This document shows, in pieces, positions 1 through 5,756 of a DNA stretch of 5,756 nucleotides. A program made the position numbers and the translations under genes. The stretch comes from Desulfovibrio sp. (GTDB lineage Bacteria > Desulfobacterota > Desulfovibrionia > Desulfovibrionales > Desulfovibrionaceae): positions 1 to 5,756 of the forward strand of contig JAAUYW010000129.1 of assembly GCA_014804915.1 (NCBI GenBank), read 5' to 3'. How positions within the stretch are numbered: position 1 is the stretch's first letter; each line of letters starts with the position of its first letter. The notes beneath the pieces are model-generated. The model was not told the origin of the DNA, did no database searches, and saw only the letters and a program-made list of their open reading frames with translations.

Positions 1-1776
1 GCGCATCCTGAAAAAACCGCGCGTGATTACATGTCCTCGCCCGTGATTGGCATTGAAGCCACAGCCACTATCCGCGCCGCAGACGAGCTGATGCTGCATT
101 TCGGCCTCAAGGCCATACCGGTTTTCCAGCCTGGCACGCGAATTTGCGCCGGCCTGCTTGACGCGCAAACCGCCGCGCGCGCGACTGGGCACGGACTTGG
201 CGATGAGCAGGTTCTGGAATACATGCAGCGCCGCGTGGTCACGCTTGGGCCAGACGCGCTTCTCAGCGACCTGGCCGAAGTCATCATTGGCGGCAGGCAG
301 AGGCTTGTGCCCATAGTTGAAAAGGAAGAGGTCGCAGGCGTTGTAACCAGGACAGACCTGATCAATGTCTTCGCAAATGAATACGGCAGTCTCGGAGGAG
401 TTAAAAAACAGGCAGCGAAAAAACAGAATATCAGCAAATTGCTGCGCGACCGGCTGGATGGCGAAAGCCAGCGCGTGCTCAGGCTGGCCGGCGAGCTGGG
501 CAAAAAAATGCGCCTGCCTGTTTATGCTGTCGGCGGTTTTGTAAGGGACATCCTTATGGACAAGCCGACCCAGGATATCGATATCGTGGCCGAGGGCAAT
601 GGCATCGCCTTCGCCCGCGAGCTGGCAAGGGCGCTTGGCGGCCGCGTGCGCGAACACCAGAAATTCCTGACGGCAGTTGTGATTTATCATGATTCCGCAG
701 GCGTGGAGCGGCATGTCGATGTGGCCACAGCCAGACTGGAATACTATGAATATCCGGCCGCGTTGCCAACGGTTGAGCTTTCCTCGCTAAAGATGGATCT
801 CCTGAGGCGCGACTTTTCCATTAACGCGCTTGCAGTAAGGCTTGATGGCGATTTTTATGGCGAAGTCGAAGATTTTTTTGGCGGCCGCCGGGATCTGAAA
901 GACAGGCTGATTCGGGTGCTCCACACCCTGAGCTTTGTGGAAGACCCCACGCGCTGCATTCGCGCGGTGCGCTTTGAGCAGCGCTACAAATTCCGCATTG
1001 GCCCGGGCACAGAAAAACTGATCAGGAACATCCTCCCAAAACAGCTGCTGGAAAAACTTTCTCCTGAAAGGCTGTTCAATGAAATCCGGCATCTCTGCAA
1101 TGAAGAGTCTGGCGCAGCCTGTTTCGAGAGGCTGGACAATCTGGGAATTCTCAAAACGCTCAATCCCCTGCTCGCGCTCACGCCGCAAAGAAGAAGCGGA
1201 CTCAAAAGGGCTCAGGAGGTTCTGGCCTGGTACAGGCTCCTGTATTTTGACAGGGAGCCGGAGGCCTGGATCTGCTATTACTATGCCCTTACGCGCGGTC
1301 TCAATTATACTGACGCTGCTTCCGCCTATGCCGCGCTGGGCCTGCCGCCCGCGCAAAAAACGGAAGTCCTGCAGCAAAGGGAAAAACTGCGAAGCATGAA
1401 AAGCCGCCTGCTTGACTGGCAGGCAAAGGCTGACAAGGGCATGATGCGCATTAGCCAGCTCTGCAACATGCTCAAGAGCCTGAATGCTGAAACGCTGCTG
1501 CATGCGATGGCAATTTTTGAAAATGAGGGCCTTGAAAAGAATATTTCCCGTTTTATAACCCGCTGGCAGCATGAAAAGCCGGACATCAATGGCCATGACC
1601 TGAAAAGGCTGGGCATTGAACCCGGGCCGATCTATGGCGAAATATTACGAGCCGTGCTTGAAGCCAAACTGGACGGCGCTGTTACGACGCCAAAAAGCCA
1701 GCTCGGATTCGCGCTTGAATACTTCAAAAAGCAGCAGGGCCGCCAGAATGAGGCTTGCCGGAACAATAAAGATTAG
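1..1776 (+). CDS. CBS-domain / tRNA nucleotidyltransferase (poly(A) polymerase family) fusion protein, 5'-truncated
   Basis: Class II nucleotidyltransferase that adds 3'-terminal nucleotides to tRNA in the cytoplasm; a CCA-adding, A-adding or poly(A) role cannot be separated by eye. The frame is open to base 1, and the first ATG (31) lies inside a CBS motif (ARDYMSSPV), so the true start is upstream; 591 codons plus stop are visible. In window residue numbers, two CBS domains occupy about 6-60 and 70-127. The nucleotidyltransferase head follows: GGFVRD at 178-183, metal-binding DID at 192-194, RRDFSINALA from 269 (nt 805-834), and the amino-acid template motif EDPTR at 314-318 (nt 940-954). 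A helical neck/body/tail ends near the family-typical IEPGPIYGEILRAVLEAKLDG stretch. Known relatives with this arrangement carry DHH/DHHA1 phosphoesterase domains before the CBS pair, and some (Aquifex) are A-adding enzymes working with a separate CC-adding enzyme. The missing DHH part is inference. Confidence 0.93.
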   Translation, partial: AHPEKTARDYMSSPVIGIEATATIRAADELMLHFGLKAIPVFQPGTRICAGLLDAQTAARATGHGLGDEQVLEYMQRRVVTLGPDALLSDLAEVIIGGRQRLVPIVEKEEVAGVVTRTDLINVFANEYGSLGGVKKQAAKKQNISKLLRDRLDGESQRVLRLAGELGKKMRLPVYAVGGFVRDILMDKPTQDIDIVAEGNGIAFARELARALGGRVREHQKFLTAVVIYHDSAGVERHVDVATARLEYYEYPAALPTVELSSLKMDLLRRDFSINALAVRLDGDFYGEVEDFFGGRRDLKDRLIRVLHTLSFVEDPTRCIRAVRFEQRYKFRIGPGTEKLIRNILPKQLLEKLSPERLFNEIRHLCNEESGAACFERLDNLGILKTLNPLLALTPQRRSGLKRAQEVLAWYRLLYFDREPEAWICYYYALTRGLNYTDAASAYAALGLPPAQKTEVLQQREKLRSMKSRLLDWQAKADKGMMRISQLCNMLKSLNAETLLHAMAIFENEGLEKNISRFITRWQHEKPDINGHDLKRLGIEPGPIYGEILRAVLEAKLDGAVTTPKSQLGFALEYFKKQQGRQNEACRNNKD

Positions 1777-1792
1777 TTAAGCTGGCACAGTC

Positions 1793-2287
1793 ATGAAACA
1801 GCTTTGGGCACCCTGGAGAATAGATTACATTCTTGGGCCAAAACCGGATGAATGCGTCTTTTGCCTGCCTTCGCCTGCGGAAGACGAAGAAAGGCTGGTG
1901 CTTTATCGCGGCAAAAGCTGCTTTGTGATCATGAACAAGTTTCCCTATAACAATGGCCACATAATGGTTTGCCCCTACCGCCATGTCATGGCCATAGAGG
2001 ATCTGACCCCGGAAGAAAGCGGCGAGGCAATGAGCCTGCTCCAGCGCTGCGCCACAATCCTCAGGGAACATTTCCATTGTGAAGGCATAAATATCGGCTT
2101 GAACCAGGGGCAGGCTGCCGGGGCAGGCGTGCGCGAACATCTGCATTTTCATCTTGTGCCGCGCTGGAATGGCGATTCATCCTTTATTGCGGTGATGGAT
2201 GAAGTGCGGACAATGCCCCAGCATCTTTCGGAAACCTACAAGGCGCTAGCGCCCAAATTCAAAAAGCTCGCGCAAGCCGCGCCCTGA
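1793..2287 (+). CDS. HIT-family protein, Ap4A phosphorylase/hydrolase-like
   Basis: Histidine-triad protein of 164 residues, expected to be cytosolic and to cleave nucleoside phosphates or dinucleoside polyphosphates such as Ap4A. The triad HLHFH lies at residues 116-120 (nt 2138-2152) within EHLHFHLVPRW; by analogy with Fhit the middle His118 is the nucleophile. The preceding NIGLNQGQAAGAG segment is the typical phosphate-binding stretch of the bacterial Ap4A phosphorylase-like branch. C21-x-x-C24 near the N-terminus fits the zinc-binding pair of this branch. The start is supported by the family-typical opening MKQLWAPWRIDYI, and the length is normal for a single-domain HIT protein. The gene begins 16 nt after the upstream stop with no clear Shine-Dalgarno sequence, so coupling or weak initiation is likely. 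Family membership is firm; the exact substrate is not. Confidence 0.95.
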   Translation: MKQLWAPWRIDYILGPKPDECVFCLPSPAEDEERLVLYRGKSCFVIMNKFPYNNGHIMVCPYRHVMAIEDLTPEESGEAMSLLQRCATILREHFHCEGINIGLNQGQAAGAGVREHLHFHLVPRWNGDSSFIAVMDEVRTMPQHLSETYKALAPKFKKLAQAAP

Positions 2288-2315
2288 GAACAGGCTCCGG
2301 GCCACTGGCTCAGAC

Positions 2316-2322
2316 AAGGAGT
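2316..2322 (+). promoter_or_regulatory. Strong Shine-Dalgarno sequence of the LapA-domain gene
   Basis: AAGGAGT ends 5 nt before the ATG at 2328; its GGAG core ends 6 nt before it. This is the only textbook ribosome-binding site in the window and it fixes the start of the LapA-type gene. The HIT gene and mutS have nothing comparable. Confidence 0.88.
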
Positions 2323-2327
2323 AACCC

Positions 2328-2774
2328 ATGCGCTATATCAAGGTTCTTGTACTGGCAGTTTTCCTGTTCCTGGCCCTGATTTTCTTTTTCCAGAATCAGG
2401 GGCCGCTGTCCCAGGAGATGGAGATGACGCTCAATCTCTTCTTCATTCCGCCCATGACATCAATCAAGCTGCCATTCTACTTCATTGTGATAGCGGCTTT
2501 TTTTGTTGGCGCCATGCTTACCCTTTTCTGGCTGGTCTGGGACAAGTTCGTCACTTCATCAAAACTGATGAAAAGCAAATGGAACGCATCCAGGCTGGAG
2601 CATGAGATCCAGCAGCTGAACAGGAAGCTGGATCTGGCCAATGAGCGTCTGGCCAGCAGGGCGGCGGAGGATGCGAAAAAAGAGCCGGAAACCGCCGCCA
2701 ATGCCGGCTCCAGGGCGCTGCCAGCCTCGGCGGACGCGCCTGTAGATGAGCGCGGCCACGCCGGCAACGCCTGA
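2328..2774 (+). CDS. LapA-domain (DUF1049) two-TM inner-membrane protein
   Basis: Small membrane protein of 148 residues resembling LapA/YciS. In E. coli, LapA works with the TPR protein LapB in lipopolysaccharide assembly and control of LpxC turnover by FtsH. Visible layout: hydrophobic segment at about 4-21 followed by the family-typical QNQ turn (22-24); a short periplasmic-type loop; a second hydrophobic segment at about 48-71; then a heptad-like charged stretch at about 80-111 (EHEIQQLNRKLDLANERL) that probably forms a cytoplasmic coiled coil; and an Ala/Pro/Glu-rich tail that looks disordered. The tail makes it somewhat longer than the roughly 100-residue E. coli protein. The start is fixed by a strong ribosome-binding site. 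No lapB-like TPR gene is adjacent, so an LPS role is inferred from the family only. The 40-nt gap after the HIT gene shows no terminator. Confidence 0.87.
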   Translation: MRYIKVLVLAVFLFLALIFFFQNQGPLSQEMEMTLNLFFIPPMTSIKLPFYFIVIAAFFVGAMLTLFWLVWDKFVTSSKLMKSKWNASRLEHEIQQLNRKLDLANERLASRAAEDAKKEPETAANAGSRALPASADAPVDERGHAGNA

Positions 2775-2782
2775 TTTTAACG

Positions 2783-2813
2783 CAGACATTGAACCCGGGC
2801 AATTCAATGTCTG
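2783..2813. promoter_or_regulatory. Perfect 11-bp inverted repeat (hairpin) over the mutS start codon
   Basis: CAGACATTGAA (2783-2793) and TTCAATGTCTG (2803-2813) are exact reverse complements separated by the 9-nt spacer CCCGGGCAA. The mutS ATG (2807-2809) lies in the 3' arm and an alternative in-frame TTG (2789-2791) in the 5' arm. No T-run follows, so it is not a rho-independent terminator. In mRNA it would pair the initiation codon; as DNA it would be a palindromic protein site. The repeat is seen directly; regulation is inference. Confidence 0.6.
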
Positions 2814-5416
2814 AAGTTGCGCATGATGAACAACTCACGCCCATGTTCAGGCAGTATCAGAGCATCAAGAAATCCTATCCTGATGCTCTGCTTTTTTTTC
2901 ATTTGGGCGATTTTTTCGAGCTCTTTTTTGAAGACGCCCTGATTGCCAGCAAGGAATTGCAGCTCACTCTCACCAGACGGGGAAAGGGCACAAAAAATGA
3001 GGCGCCAATGTGCGGCGTGCCCCATCACGCCTCCCAAAGCTACATTGCGCAGCTTGTTGACCGCGGCTACAGCGTGGCCATCTGCGAACAGGTCGAAGAT
3101 CCCAAAAAAACAAAGGACATAGTCAAGAGGGCCGTAACAGCAGTAATCACGCCAGGCACAATTCTGGATGAAACGGCGCTTGGCCTGAAAAGCCACAATT
3201 TTCTTGGCGCGGTCGTAATCGGGCTCAATGATTCCTGCGGGTTTGCCTGGGCGGATATATCCACTGGCCAATGGAGCGGCATTGAATTCAGGCGCCAGGC
3301 CAGCATGTGGCAGTGGGTGCAAAAACTGGCCCCGCGCGAGCTCCTGATCATGGATGGCCAACATCCGCCAGCAGGCTTCAATGCCGAGGGCATCCGGCTT
3401 GTGCGCCAGCCGGCCATCAAGTTTGAACTCAGGCGCGCGACTGAAAGACTGCTCCAGGCGCAGGGAGTAAAAGAGGTGGGCGCGCTTGGGCTTGAAGACA
3501 AGCCAGGCCTGACCAGGGCCTGCGGCGCGATACTCGCCTATCTGGATTCAACGCAGGCTGGCGCGGCGGCGCAACTGATGCCATTTCAGCCGCTTGATCC
3601 TGGAAAAAGGCTGCTGATTGACGAATTCACGGAACGCAACCTGGAGATATTCAAAAAGCTGAATGGCCAGAAGGGCAAGGGCACACTCAGGCATTTGCTT
3701 GACCAGACGATAACCCCGATGGGCGGCCGCCTCCTGGAAGACATGCTGCGCCATCCTTTCCGCGAACTCAGGCCAATCCGCCAGATACAGGAAGCCGTGC
3801 GCTGGTTTTTTCTTGATGATGCCCAGCGCGGGCGGCTCCGGGCCAGCCTCGCGGACATTCTTGATCTGGAGCGCATTATCATGCGCATTTGCCTGGGGCG
3901 CGCCAGGCCGCGCGATTTTTTCAGCCTGCGCCAGACGCTCGAGGCCATCCCGAAAATCACGGAACAGTTTTACAGCATTGGCCTGAGCAACCTGCCGGGC
4001 CCCATTGCCCTTTTGCTGAATAATCTCTCCGGTCTTGAAGACCTTGCGAAATGGCTTGGCGACGCGCTGGCGGACGAGCCGCCCCAGGGCGCAGGCATCA
4101 GGGGAATGTTCAAAAAGGAATTCAATGCCGCCCTGGCAGAGCAGTGCGACCTGCTTGAGCACGGCGAGGAGCGGCTGGCCGAGCTTGAAGCCAGGGATCG
4201 CAAGGAAAGCGGAATCGCGAAACTGCGCCTCGGCTATAACCGGGTTTTTGGCTATTATTACGAGGCGCCGCGTTCCAGCCTGAAAAATGGCCTGCCCGAT
4301 CGCTTTGTCCGCCGCCAGTCGCTGGCCAATGCGGAGCGCTTCAGCACAGAAGAACTGAAACAGCTCGAAGAAGACATCCTGGCTGCCGAAGAACGTCGCA
4401 GCGAGCTGGAAAATGAGCTTTACGGCCATGTCGCCGAGCATGTCGCTGCGCAAAAAAGCGCCATTCTGCAGGTGGCGGACATGCTGGCCCAGCTTGATTA
4501 CTGGCAGAATCTCGCCGAAGTCGGCAGACGTGAAAACTGGACAATGCCGGAGCTGGATGACAGCGGCGAAATCCACATCATTGAAGGCAGGCATCCGGTA
4601 GTTGAATCGATCATTGGCGCGGCGAATTTTGTGCCCAACGATTTTCATATGGATGCGGAGCGGCGGCTATGCCTGATCACCGGGCCCAACATGGCAGGCA
4701 AATCCACTGTATTGCGCCAGATCGCGATAATCTGCCTTCTGGCGCAAATGGGGAGCCCGGTTCCGGCGGAACAGGCGCGCCTGGGAATTGTTGACCGCCT
4801 GTTCAGCCGCGTCGGCGCGTCGGACAATCTCGCCCAGGGACAAAGCACCTTCATGGTCGAGATGATGGAAACAGCGCGCATCCTGCGCCAGGCAACGCGG
4901 CGCAGCCTGATCATCCTCGATGAAATCGGGCGCGGCACAAGCACATACGATGGCATGGCCATAGCATGGGCCGTGGCGGAAGATCTGGCCAGCCGCTGCC
5001 AGCGGCAGCTGCGGACGCTTTTCGCAACCCATTACCATGAGCTGACCGCCCTGGAAAACCAGATTGCCGGCGTTTTCACAATGAATATCACGGTTGGCTC
5101 CTATGACAACAGGGAGATTCTCTTTCTGCACAGGCTGGTGCCCGGTCCGGCTGACAAAAGCTACGGAGTCGAAGTCGCGCGCATGGCAGGCATTCCCTAT
5201 CCAGTTGTGCAGCGGGCACGGGCTATCCTGGCTGCGCTTGAGCAAACCAAAACGCAAGCGCCTGCACTTATCGGACTGCCTGGCCTCACTACCGGAAAAA
5301 TAGCCAAGAACGCCGGCATTTGCGCAAGGCTTGCCAAACTGGATCTGGAAAGCATTACGCCCGAAGCCGCGCTCGCAATCCTGCGCGAGCTGCAGCAGGC
5401 CTGCCGCGATGCCTGA
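2807..5416 (+). CDS. mutS: DNA mismatch repair protein MutS
   Basis: Mismatch-recognition ATPase that starts methyl-independent or MutL-dependent repair of replication errors; 869 residues from this ATG (E. coli 853). The mismatch-binding domain has GDFFE at 34-38, so the intercalating Phe36 and Glu38 fall at exactly the E. coli positions; this favours the ATG at 2807 over an in-frame TTG at 2789. Connector and lever domains follow. The clamp region has GYNRVFGYYYE from 476 and the QSLANAERF segment after it. The ATPase has Walker A GPNMAGKST at 626-634, STFM at 680-683, Walker B Asp705-Glu706 (LDEIGRGTSTYDG), and the FATHYHEL His at 742; the dimer helix-turn-helix begins near KSYGVEVARMAG. 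The C-tail (LDLESITPEAAL) is a short version of the tetramerisation segment. It follows the LapA-type gene by 32 nt, lacks a visible Shine-Dalgarno sequence, and its start sits in a hairpin. All catalytic residues appear intact. Confidence 0.97.
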   Translation: MSEVAHDEQLTPMFRQYQSIKKSYPDALLFFHLGDFFELFFEDALIASKELQLTLTRRGKGTKNEAPMCGVPHHASQSYIAQLVDRGYSVAICEQVEDPKKTKDIVKRAVTAVITPGTILDETALGLKSHNFLGAVVIGLNDSCGFAWADISTGQWSGIEFRRQASMWQWVQKLAPRELLIMDGQHPPAGFNAEGIRLVRQPAIKFELRRATERLLQAQGVKEVGALGLEDKPGLTRACGAILAYLDSTQAGAAAQLMPFQPLDPGKRLLIDEFTERNLEIFKKLNGQKGKGTLRHLLDQTITPMGGRLLEDMLRHPFRELRPIRQIQEAVRWFFLDDAQRGRLRASLADILDLERIIMRICLGRARPRDFFSLRQTLEAIPKITEQFYSIGLSNLPGPIALLLNNLSGLEDLAKWLGDALADEPPQGAGIRGMFKKEFNAALAEQCDLLEHGEERLAELEARDRKESGIAKLRLGYNRVFGYYYEAPRSSLKNGLPDRFVRRQSLANAERFSTEELKQLEEDILAAEERRSELENELYGHVAEHVAAQKSAILQVADMLAQLDYWQNLAEVGRRENWTMPELDDSGEIHIIEGRHPVVESIIGAANFVPNDFHMDAERRLCLITGPNMAGKSTVLRQIAIICLLAQMGSPVPAEQARLGIVDRLFSRVGASDNLAQGQSTFMVEMMETARILRQATRRSLIILDEIGRGTSTYDGMAIAWAVAEDLASRCQRQLRTLFATHYHELTALENQIAGVFTMNITVGSYDNREILFLHRLVPGPADKSYGVEVARMAGIPYPVVQRARAILAALEQTKTQAPALIGLPGLTTGKIAKNAGICARLAKLDLESITPEAALAILRELQQACRDA
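2892..2929 (+). repeat. Cluster of homopolymeric T runs (T8, T6, T6) inside mutS
   Basis: T8 at 2892-2899, T6 at 2911-2916 and T6 at 2924-2929 lie within 38 bases. They encode Phe-rich codons flanking and including the GDFFE mismatch-recognition motif. The runs are present because TTT is used at most Phe codons here, with only one TTC. Such tracts can be slippage sites; a single-base change would frameshift mutS near its start. The runs are seen directly; any functional effect is inference. Confidence 0.6.
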
Positions 5417-5756
5417 CGCGCTTCTGGCCCTGCAAATCATTGCCGAGCAGAAAATCCTGGAGGCAATGCAGGCAGGCGCATTCGACAACTTGCCAGGCGC
5501 CGGCAAACCATTGATCCTGGAAGATCTGGGCCATGTGCCTGAAGAATTGCGCATGGCATACAAAATTCTCAAAAATGCCGGCTGCGTGCCAGAGGAAATC
5601 GCGCAACGCAAGGAAATAGCCAGACTTACGGAAATGCTGGCCAGTTGCGGGGATGAAAAAGAGAAAATTGCCGCAATGCGCAAGCTGCGCTGGCTGCTGG
5701 ACAAAACGCGGCTGGGAGCCAGACGCAACGCCATGCTTGAGGCAAATGACGAATAC
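5409..5756 (+). CDS. DUF1992 (DnaJ homologue subfamily C member 28-like) protein, 3'-truncated
   Basis: An open frame of 116 codons runs off the right end without a stop. It begins MPDALLALQIIAEQKILEAM and continues with FDNLPGAGKPL (residues 25-35), a DLGHVPEELRMAYKILKNAG segment, then PEEI and a basic helical stretch. This is the conserved pattern of DUF1992, found in E. coli YhdN and at the C-terminus of eukaryotic DNAJC28; no biochemical function is established for the bacterial proteins. No J domain or signal peptide is visible, so it is probably cytosolic. The ATG overlaps the mutS stop by 8 nt (ATGCCTGA), which suggests translational coupling to mutS. An in-frame ATG at codon 20 is rejected as the start because the conserved IAEQKI segment comes before it. 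Confidence 0.9.
   Translation, partial: MPDALLALQIIAEQKILEAMQAGAFDNLPGAGKPLILEDLGHVPEELRMAYKILKNAGCVPEEIAQRKEIARLTEMLASCGDEKEKIAAMRKLRWLLDKTRLGARRNAMLEANDEY

Noticed and set aside
31..33. ATG at 31 as the start of the CBS/nucleotidyltransferase gene
   Set aside because: It is the Met of a conserved CBS opening motif (ARDYMSSPV), and the frame is open through to base 1, so the gene starts upstream of the window.
787..1596. 269-codon open frame on the minus strand
   Set aside because: It lies opposite the conserved nucleotidyltransferase domain, has no family resemblance and no ribosome-binding context.
2285..2314. Possible hairpin between CTGAG and CTCAG in the HIT/LapA gap
   Set aside because: Only five paired bases, a long loop and no T-run, so it is not a credible terminator.
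2789..2791. In-frame TTG as the mutS start (six residues longer)
   Set aside because: No Shine-Dalgarno sequence before it, and the ATG at 2807 gives Phe36/Glu38 numbering identical to E. coli MutS. It cannot be fully excluded, since neither start has a ribosome-binding site.
3104..3110. A7 run in mutS, and a T7 run at 873-879 in the nucleotidyltransferase gene
   Set aside because: Isolated homopolymers explained by Lys-Lys and Phe-Phe codons; they lack the clustering seen at 2892-2929.
3548..4648. 366-codon open frame on the minus strand, and a 355-codon one at 4667-5734
   Set aside because: Both lie antisense to well-conserved mutS codons (the second also to the DUF1992 gene) and show no recognisable domain; they are shadows of G+C-biased coding sequence.

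Overview
This window is a compact, all-plus-strand block of five genes from a chromosome of moderate to high G+C content (mid-50s percent by eye). There is no sign of mobile DNA, phage, CRISPR or stable RNA genes. In order it holds: (1) the 3' part of a multidomain CBS / tRNA nucleotidyltransferase (poly(A) polymerase family) gene that starts before the window; (2) a HIT-family nucleotide hydrolase or phosphorylase; (3) a small two-TM LapA-domain (DUF1049) inner-membrane protein; (4) a complete mutS; (5) the first 116 codons of a DUF1992 (DnaJ homologue subfamily C member 28-like) gene that runs off the right end.

The gene content suggests Desulfobacterota, most likely Desulfovibrionales. The CBS plus class II nucleotidyltransferase fusion is typical of deltaproteobacteria and Aquificae. 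The MutS ATPase segment around GPNMAGKSTVLRQ, and a LapA protein that implies an outer membrane, fit the same group. This is inferred from remembered family features, not from a search, and the species cannot be named.

The spacing looks like one transcription unit: gaps of 16, 40 and 32 nt, then an 8-nt overlap. No promoter and no rho-independent terminator is visible. The genes do not form one pathway. They are housekeeping functions: tRNA 3'-end maturation, dinucleotide metabolism, envelope assembly, mismatch repair, and a protein of unknown role. Only the LapA-type gene has a textbook Shine-Dalgarno sequence.

The most noteworthy non-coding signal is a perfect 11-bp inverted repeat with a 9-nt loop (2783-2813). 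It contains both candidate mutS start codons, so in mRNA it would fold the mutS start into a hairpin. The second is a cluster of T8, T6 and T6 runs inside the mutS codons for the mismatch-recognition motif. I see no evidence for a wholly new biological system here.
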